5,054 nucleotides of DNA from Euzebyaceae bacterium. GTDB taxonomy: Bacteria; Actinomycetota; Nitriliruptoria; Euzebyales; Egibacteraceae. Of this stretch, positions 1 to 5,054 are shown in pieces. The stretch is taken from positions 1-5,054 of the forward strand of contig JACCVM010000272.1 in assembly GCA_013698135.1 (NCBI GenBank). The letters run 5' to 3'. Numbering within the stretch: the first letter of the stretch is position 1; every line of letters starts with the position of its first letter. A model generated the notes under the pieces. That model saw only the letters and a list, made by a program, of their open reading frames with translations, was not told where the DNA came from and ran no database searches. The translations under genes and the position numbers were made by a program.

Positions 1-1
1 G

Positions 2-115
2 GCCATGGCCCGCCAGCCTGAGGCTGCCGGCATGGTCCGCACCACGATGTTCCTGGGCATCGCCTTCGTCGAGGCGCTCGCGCTGTTCGGCTTCGTCCTG
101 TCCTTCATCGTCTAG
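2..115 (+). CDS. atpE: ATP synthase Fo subunit c, C-terminal part (5' end outside window)
   Basis: This is the last 37 codons of the proteolipid subunit c, which forms the membrane c ring that carries ions and drives rotation. The visible peptide opens with the conserved polar loop ARQPEAAG, which contacts gamma and epsilon in F1. It continues through MVRTTMFLGI into the second transmembrane helix and ends FVLSFIV. The ion-binding carboxylate is the Glu in FVEALALF (codon at 71-73). The residues after it are Ala and Leu, not the Ser/Thr seen in sodium-binding c rings, so proton coupling is the likelier reading (inference; the other half of the site is on helix 1, outside the window). The stop is TAG at 113-115. 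A short, hydrophobic tail ending just past helix 2 is normal for the family. atpF follows after 26 nt. The 5' truncation is only the window edge, not a broken gene. Confidence 0.96.
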   Translation, partial: AMARQPEAAGMVRTTMFLGIAFVEALALFGFVLSFIV

Positions 116-127
116 TCCGGCGACCCC

Positions 128-133
128 AAGGAG
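128..133 (+). promoter_or_regulatory. Shine-Dalgarno site of atpF
   Basis: AAGGAG lies 8 nt upstream of the ATG at 142, a near-ideal match and spacing. It fixes the atpF start and so keeps the 20-residue N-terminal leader in the protein. The next in-frame ATGs fall inside the transmembrane helix and would not give a functional subunit. Confidence 0.85.
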
Positions 134-141
134 ACAACGCC

Positions 142-696
142 ATGCAGGTGGTCGCCACCATCTTCGTGCTCGCCACGGAGGCAGGGGAGGAAGCGTCAGG
201 GCTTGACCTTGTGCTGCCCGACACCGCCGAGCTGATCTGGGGCCTTGTCGGCTTCGCGCTGCTCATGGTTGTGATGGTCAAGAAGGTCTTCCCGGCGCTC
301 AACAAGATGCTGGACGAGCGTCAGGCGAAGATCCAAGGCCAGATCGAGGAGGCCGAGTCGCAGCGTCAGGAGGCCGAGCAGCTGCGCCGCCAGTACGCAG
401 AGCAGCTGGCTGACGCGCGCGGCGAAGCCAACGCCATCGTCGAGCAGGCGCGCTCCGACGCCGAGCGCGTGCGCGCGGACGTGACCTCGCGCGCGGAGGA
501 GGAGGCCAACCAAATCCGAACGCGCGCCCGCGAGGACGCGGATGCCGAGCGTGGCCGCGTGATCCAGGACCTTCGCGGGCAGGTCGCCACGCTGTCGGTG
601 GACCTTGCCTCGCAGATCGTGCAACGCGAGCTCGACCCAGAGCGACACCGTGCCCTGGTCGATCAGTACATCAACGAGCTATCGGGGATGAACTGA
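142..696 (+). CDS. atpF: ATP synthase Fo subunit b
   Basis: Subunit b is the peripheral-stalk protein. It is anchored in the membrane by one helix and reaches up F1 as a coiled coil, holding delta and alpha3beta3 still while the rotor turns. The 184 residues fit the actinobacterial b length. Residues 1-20 are a leader with a short hydrophobic patch (about 3-11) followed by acidic residues (E13, E16, E17). Residues about 29-46 are the single transmembrane helix, followed by KK and a conserved-looking FPALNKMLDERQAKI elbow (50-64). Residues about 55-150 are almost all E, R, A, Q and D with no proline, as expected for the long stalk helix. The C-terminal part (about 150-184, LASQIVQREL onward) is the delta-binding end. 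b and delta are separate here, unlike the mycobacterial fusion. The stop codon overlaps an ATG (TGATG, 694-698) that opens a mini-ORF ahead of atpH. Confidence 0.96.
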   Translation: MQVVATIFVLATEAGEEASGLDLVLPDTAELIWGLVGFALLMVVMVKKVFPALNKMLDERQAKIQGQIEEAESQRQEAEQLRRQYAEQLADARGEANAIVEQARSDAERVRADVTSRAEEEANQIRTRAREDADAERGRVIQDLRGQVATLSVDLASQIVQRELDPERHRALVDQYINELSGMN

Positions 697-725
697 TGCC
701 CGTGGCCACGCAGCGAAGGCGATAG
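696..725 (+). other. Nine-codon mini-ORF between atpF and atpH, possible reinitiation bridge
   Basis: The atpF stop and a new ATG overlap as TGATG. From this ATG the frame reads MPVATQRRR and stops at TAG 723-725. A purine-rich GGGGA (684-688) lies 7 nt upstream of the ATG. The mini-ORF is in the same frame as atpH, and its stop lies only 3 nt before the atpH ATG. A ribosome leaving atpF could therefore restart here, stop next to the atpH start and restart again. The layout is seen directly; the coupling role is inference. It could equally be chance, since atpH has its own Shine-Dalgarno-like site within the mini-ORF. Confidence 0.35.
715..719 (+). promoter_or_regulatory. Shine-Dalgarno-like site of atpH
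   Basis: GAAGG lies 9 nt before the ATG at 729. It supports 729 over the in-frame ATG at 696, which is cut off from atpH by a TAG at 723-725. The site lies inside the mini-ORF, so a ribosome translating that ORF would pass over it. Confidence 0.7.
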
Positions 726-728
726 GCG

Positions 729-1283
729 ATGCCGAAGATCTCGCTCACCGCGGGCGATGTCGTCGGGGGCTACGCCACGGCGATCGTGGCGGGGGCGACG
801 GCAGAGGACGCGCTGGACCGCGTCGCCGACGAGCTGTTCCGCTTCGCCAGGACCGTCGAAGGCAGTCCCGAGCTCGGTCAGCGCCTCGGCGACGAGGGCG
901 CCGACCTACCCGCCCGCCTGGCGCTCGTCGACGAACTGTTGGCGGGGCGGGCGCATCCGCAGACGCTGGCCGCCCTGGCCTACGTCGTGCAGTCGGGGCG
1001 GGGTCGCCAGCTGGTGGCCATCGCCGACGCCGTGGTGGAGCAGGCGGCGACCGAGCGCGGCCGCTCCGTGGCCGAGGTGCGCTCCGCGGTCCCGCTCGAC
1101 GACGAGCAGACCGGGCGTCTGGCCACGGCGCTGTCGCAGGCCAGTGACCGCCAGGTCGACGTGATGGTGATCGTCGATCCCGACGTGGTCGGCGGCCTGG
1201 TCGTCAAGATGGGGGACACCGTCATCGATGGCAGCGTCGCGCGGCGGTTGTCGGAGCTGCGCCTGCGCCTCGCCGGTGCTTGA
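729..1283 (+). CDS. atpH: ATP synthase F1 subunit delta (OSCP family)
   Basis: Delta caps the alpha3beta3 hexamer and joins it to the C-terminal end of the b stalk, forming part of the stator. The 184-residue length is normal for the family (about 175-185 when unfused). The N-terminal region (about 1-105) is helical in character and includes the usual early Tyr-Ala (YA, residues 15-16) and an LALVDELL segment (64-71). The C-terminal region has the V-x-S-A-x-P-L segment (117-123) and the family's best-known signature, VDPDVVGGLVVKMGD followed by VIDGSV (149-170), ending in a basic, leucine-rich helix (ARRLSELRLRL). Overall divergence is normal, since delta is one of the fastest-evolving F1 subunits. 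The start at 729 is set by GAAGG 9 nt upstream and by an in-frame stop two codons before it. atpA follows after 24 nt. Confidence 0.95.
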   Translation: MPKISLTAGDVVGGYATAIVAGATAEDALDRVADELFRFARTVEGSPELGQRLGDEGADLPARLALVDELLAGRAHPQTLAALAYVVQSGRGRQLVAIADAVVEQAATERGRSVAEVRSAVPLDDEQTGRLATALSQASDRQVDVMVIVDPDVVGGLVVKMGDTVIDGSVARRLSELRLRLAGA

Positions 1284-1295
1284 GCACGAAGTGAC

Positions 1296-1300
1296 AAGGA
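1296..1300 (+). promoter_or_regulatory. Shine-Dalgarno site of atpA
   Basis: AAGGA lies 7 nt before the ATG at 1308. It supports this start, which gives the family's usual short N-terminus ahead of the conserved EDITSALRARL helix. Confidence 0.8.
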
Positions 1301-1307
1301 CGAGCAC

Positions 1308-3077
<1,770 letters not shown>

Positions 3078-3102
3078 CCCACCGAAGCCGCCGAGGCCGC
3101 CG

Positions 3103-3111
3103 AAAGGGAAG
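3103..3111 (+). promoter_or_regulatory. Shine-Dalgarno-like site of atpG, somewhat distant
   Basis: The purine run AAAGGGAAG ends 10 nt before the ATG at 3122, slightly farther than at the other genes in this operon. The start is still well supported because translation from 3122 gives the expected short N-terminus before the conserved LRRRIRSVSSTQKIT helix. No better ATG or GTG start lies nearby. Confidence 0.6.
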
Positions 3112-3121
3112 CACCAGCCGC

Positions 3122-4009
3122 ATGCCAGGAACGGGAGAGCTCCGCGTCCTCCGTCGCCGGATCCGCAGCGTCAGCTCGACGCAGAAGATCACCAGAGCGA
3201 TGGAGCTGATCGCGGCGAGCCGGATCAACCGGGCTCGTCAGGCGGTCGAGACGGCGCGCCCGTACGCCGAGATGATCACCCAGGTCATCCGCGATCTTGC
3301 GGCCTCCAACGAGGTGGCCGACCACCCGCTGCTGGCGCCGCACGACTCGATCGACCGGGTCGCCATCGTGGTGATCACCTCCGACCGTGGCCTGGCCGGC
3401 GCCTACAACACCAACGTGCTGCGCCGGGCCGAACGGCTGGCCACCGAGGAGCGCAACGCAGGCCGCGAGGTCGTCGTGTACGCGCTGGGCCGCAAGGCCG
3501 AGGTCTACTTCCGTTACCGCGGCCAGGATCCTGAGCGGACCTGGACCGGCATCGCCGACCGGCCCGCCTACAGCGACGCGCAGGACGTCGGCCGCACGGT
3601 CATGGACGCCTACGCCGAAGGCCGCGTCGACCGGGTGTGGTTGGCCTACACCGACTTCAAGTCTGCCCTGACCCAGGTCAGCGCCACGGCGCAGCTGCTG
3701 CCAGTCGACCCGCGAGCGTTCTCCGGCGGCCAGGCCTTCCCGCCGCAGTTCCTGTTCGAGCCGGGCCCGGATGACATCCTGGAACGCCTGATCCCGCGCT
3801 ACGTCGAGCAGCGCGTGTACGCGGGTCTGCTGGAGGGAGCCGCGTCCGAGCACGCCAGCCGGCAGCGCGCGATGAAGGCCGCCACCGACAACGCCGGCGA
3901 CATCATCGAAGCGCTGACCCGCGAGGCGAACCGCGCGCGGCAGGCCGCCATCACCACCGAGATCTCCGAGATCGTCGGTGGGGCCGAAGCCCTGTCGGGC
4001 AAGTCCTAG
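3122..4009 (+). CDS. atpG: ATP synthase F1 subunit gamma
   Basis: Gamma is the rotor shaft. Its N- and C-terminal helices form the coiled coil inside alpha3beta3, and its middle domain sits on the c ring. The 295-residue length is typical. Conserved N-terminal helix: LRRRIRSVSSTQKITRAMELIAAS (8-33, broken up here by positions). Rossmann-like core: AIVVITSDRGLAGAYNTNV (81-99). C-terminal helix: RAMKAATDNAGD (249-260), then LTREANRARQAAITTEISEI (265-284) with the gamma signature ITTEISEIVGGAEA (277-290). The region before VWLAYTDFKSALTQ (173-186) reads DAYAEGRVDR with no insertion, so the extra acidic loop described for mycobacterial gamma is absent. The stop TAG at 4007-4009 overlaps the atpD Shine-Dalgarno site, which suggests coupled translation of gamma and beta. 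Confidence 0.97.
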   Translation: MPGTGELRVLRRRIRSVSSTQKITRAMELIAASRINRARQAVETARPYAEMITQVIRDLAASNEVADHPLLAPHDSIDRVAIVVITSDRGLAGAYNTNVLRRAERLATEERNAGREVVVYALGRKAEVYFRYRGQDPERTWTGIADRPAYSDAQDVGRTVMDAYAEGRVDRVWLAYTDFKSALTQVSATAQLLPVDPRAFSGGQAFPPQFLFEPGPDDILERLIPRYVEQRVYAGLLEGAASEHASRQRAMKAATDNAGDIIEALTREANRARQAAITTEISEIVGGAEALSGKS

Positions 4010-4012
4010 GAG
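4008..4012 (+). promoter_or_regulatory. Shine-Dalgarno site of atpD overlapping the atpG stop
   Basis: AGGAG begins inside the TAG stop of atpG and ends 8 nt before the ATG at 4021. Ribosomes finishing atpG therefore end on the atpD binding site, a common layout for translational coupling. The strong site also supports the upstream start that keeps the AtpD N-terminal extension. Confidence 0.8.
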
Positions 4013-4020
4013 CGACAGCC

Positions 4021-5054
4021 ATGACTGACACCACCAATAGCCGCACGGCGGGCGGCGCCGTCGCCGCCGGGGGCGACCGCAACGGACAGGACCAGGAACG
4101 CCTCGAGGGGCGGATCCTGACGGTCGTCGGCCCCGTCATCGACGTCGAGTTCCCGCCCAACTCGCTGCCGGAGATCAACTTCGCCCTCAAGTTCGACCGC
4201 ACCATCGAGGGCGAGAGCCGCACGTTGACGGCCGAGGTCGCTCAGCACATCGGTGACCGGGTGGCCCGTGCCATCGTCATGCAGCCGACCGACGGCGTCC
4301 GGCGCGGCACGGCAGTGCGCAACACCGGCGCCCCCATCTCGGTGCCCGTCGGTCCGGGCATCCTCGGTCACATCTACAACGTGCTCGGCGAGGCGCTCGA
4401 TGTCGACCCCGCCAGCATCAACGCCTCGGACTACTGGCCAATCCATCGCGACCCGCCGCCGTTCGACGAGCTCGAGCCGCAGGCCAAGATGTTCGAGACG
4501 GGCATCAAGGTGATCGACCTCGTCGAGCCCTACGTCGAGGGCGGCAAGATCGGGATGTTTGGCGGCGCCGGCGTCGGCAAGACGGTGGTCATCCAGGAGA
4601 TGATCCAGCGTGTCGCCGAGCAACACGGCGGCGTGTCGCTGTTCGCCGGCGTTGGCGAGCGCACCCGTGAGGGCAACGACCTGGTGCTGGAGATGGAGGA
4701 GTCCGGCGTTCTGGAGAAGACCGCGCTGGTGTTCGGCCAGATGGACGAGCCGCCTGGCGTGCGCCTGCGGGTCGCCCTGTCCGCGCTGACCATGGCCGAG
4801 TACTTCCGCGACGTCGAGCGCCAGGACGTCCTGCTGTTCATCGACAATATCTTCCGCTTCGTGCAGGCTGGCTCCGAGGTGTCGACACTGCTGGGCCGCA
4901 TGCCGTCCGCGGTCGGCTACCAACCGACCCTGGCCAACGAGATGGGTCAGCTGCAGGAGCGGATCACGTCGACCAAGGGTCGCTCGGTGACGTCACTGCA
5001 GGCGGTGTACGTGCCGGCCGACGACATCACCGACCCGGCCCCGCACGCCACCTT
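4021..5054 (+). CDS. atpD: ATP synthase F1 subunit beta, N-terminal part (3' end outside window)
   Basis: Beta holds the three catalytic sites that make ATP from ADP and phosphate. 344 full codons are visible, of about 470-490 expected. Residues 1-28 are a low-complexity N-terminal extension rich in Gly, Ala, Asn and Asp. The beta-barrel domain starts at LEGRILTVVGPVIDVEFP (28-45). The P-loop is GGAGVGKT (181-188), with Lys187 and Thr188 for phosphate and magnesium. GERTREGND (212-220) carries the catalytic Glu (212 or 216; by family alignment the Glu of the GER motif) and a conserved Arg. Walker B is VLLFIDNIFRF (270-280), with Asp276. AGSEVSTLLGRMPSAVGYQPTL follows (283-304, family-typical). 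The visible part ends VPADDITDPAPHAT, and the DELSEED region lies beyond the window. No in-frame ATG, GTG or TTG lies between 4021 and the barrel, so the extension is real if the start is. No frameshift is seen. Confidence 0.97.
   Translation, partial: MTDTTNSRTAGGAVAAGGDRNGQDQERLEGRILTVVGPVIDVEFPPNSLPEINFALKFDRTIEGESRTLTAEVAQHIGDRVARAIVMQPTDGVRRGTAVRNTGAPISVPVGPGILGHIYNVLGEALDVDPASINASDYWPIHRDPPPFDELEPQAKMFETGIKVIDLVEPYVEGGKIGMFGGAGVGKTVVIQEMIQRVAEQHGGVSLFAGVGERTREGNDLVLEMEESGVLEKTALVFGQMDEPPGVRLRVALSALTMAEYFRDVERQDVLLFIDNIFRFVQAGSEVSTLLGRMPSAVGYQPTLANEMGQLQERITSTKGRSVTSLQAVYVPADDITDPAPHAT

Noticed and set aside
696..1283. atpH starting at 696 with an internal nonsense codon, i.e. a pseudogene.
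   Set aside because: The start at 729 gives a full-length delta with its own Shine-Dalgarno-like site and the Tyr-Ala pair in the usual place, so nothing is missing from the protein.
3078..3121. A terminator or promoter in the longest spacer.
   Set aside because: There is no stem-loop with a T run and no recognisable -35/-10 pair. It holds only GCC-rich sequence and the atpG ribosome site.
4006..4923. A 305-codon antisense open frame over atpD.
   Set aside because: It mirrors the codon bias of atpD. Its composition (His, Asp, Leu, Gly, Arg-rich) is that of an antisense shadow, and no domain is recognisable. The antisense frames at 906-1493, 2187-2759 and 3074-3853 are rejected for the same reason.

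Overview
The window is a slice of an F1Fo ATP synthase operon, all on the + strand, in the canonical bacterial order: atpE (3' end only), atpF, atpH, atpA, atpG and atpD (5' part only). It runs off both edges inside genes. Every gene is identified from family motifs that can be read directly. All intact genes have the expected length except atpA, whose product is long because of an extra C-terminal tail.

The DNA is very G+C-rich with strong G/C third-position preference, which explains the many long antisense and out-of-frame open stretches. AtpA resembles actinobacterial alpha subunits throughout, for example the ANELL and ALNLDER segments, INQREDW..GDP, and FETS at the end of the core. AtpF, AtpG and AtpD also read as actinobacterial. 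The b and delta subunits are separate genes, not the b-delta fusion of mycobacteria, and gamma lacks the extra loop known from mycobacteria. I infer an actinobacterium outside the Mycobacteriales, perhaps a deep-branching high-GC class. The class-level guess is weak.

Layout: 1-115 is the end of the c-ring subunit with its ion-binding Glu. 142-696 is membrane/stalk subunit b. 729-1283 is delta, the stalk-to-F1 connector. 1308-3077 is alpha. 3122-4009 is gamma, the rotor shaft. 4021-5054 is beta, the catalytic subunit, cut off at about residue 344. Spacers are 26, 32, 24, 44 and 11 nt, and each holds a Shine-Dalgarno-like sequence. I see no internal promoter or terminator, so the genes are probably co-transcribed from a promoter upstream of the window. 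No stretch of more than 300 bases lacks a gene.

Together the products build one machine. Proton flow through the c ring turns gamma inside the alpha3beta3 hexamer while b and delta hold the hexamer still, and beta makes ATP. I do not see a novel system here. The points worth a second look are the roughly 70-residue, strongly acidic AtpA tail with a five-residue (15-bp) repeat rhythm, a nine-codon mini-ORF linking atpF to atpH in the atpH frame, and lineage-specific N-terminal extensions on AtpF and AtpD.
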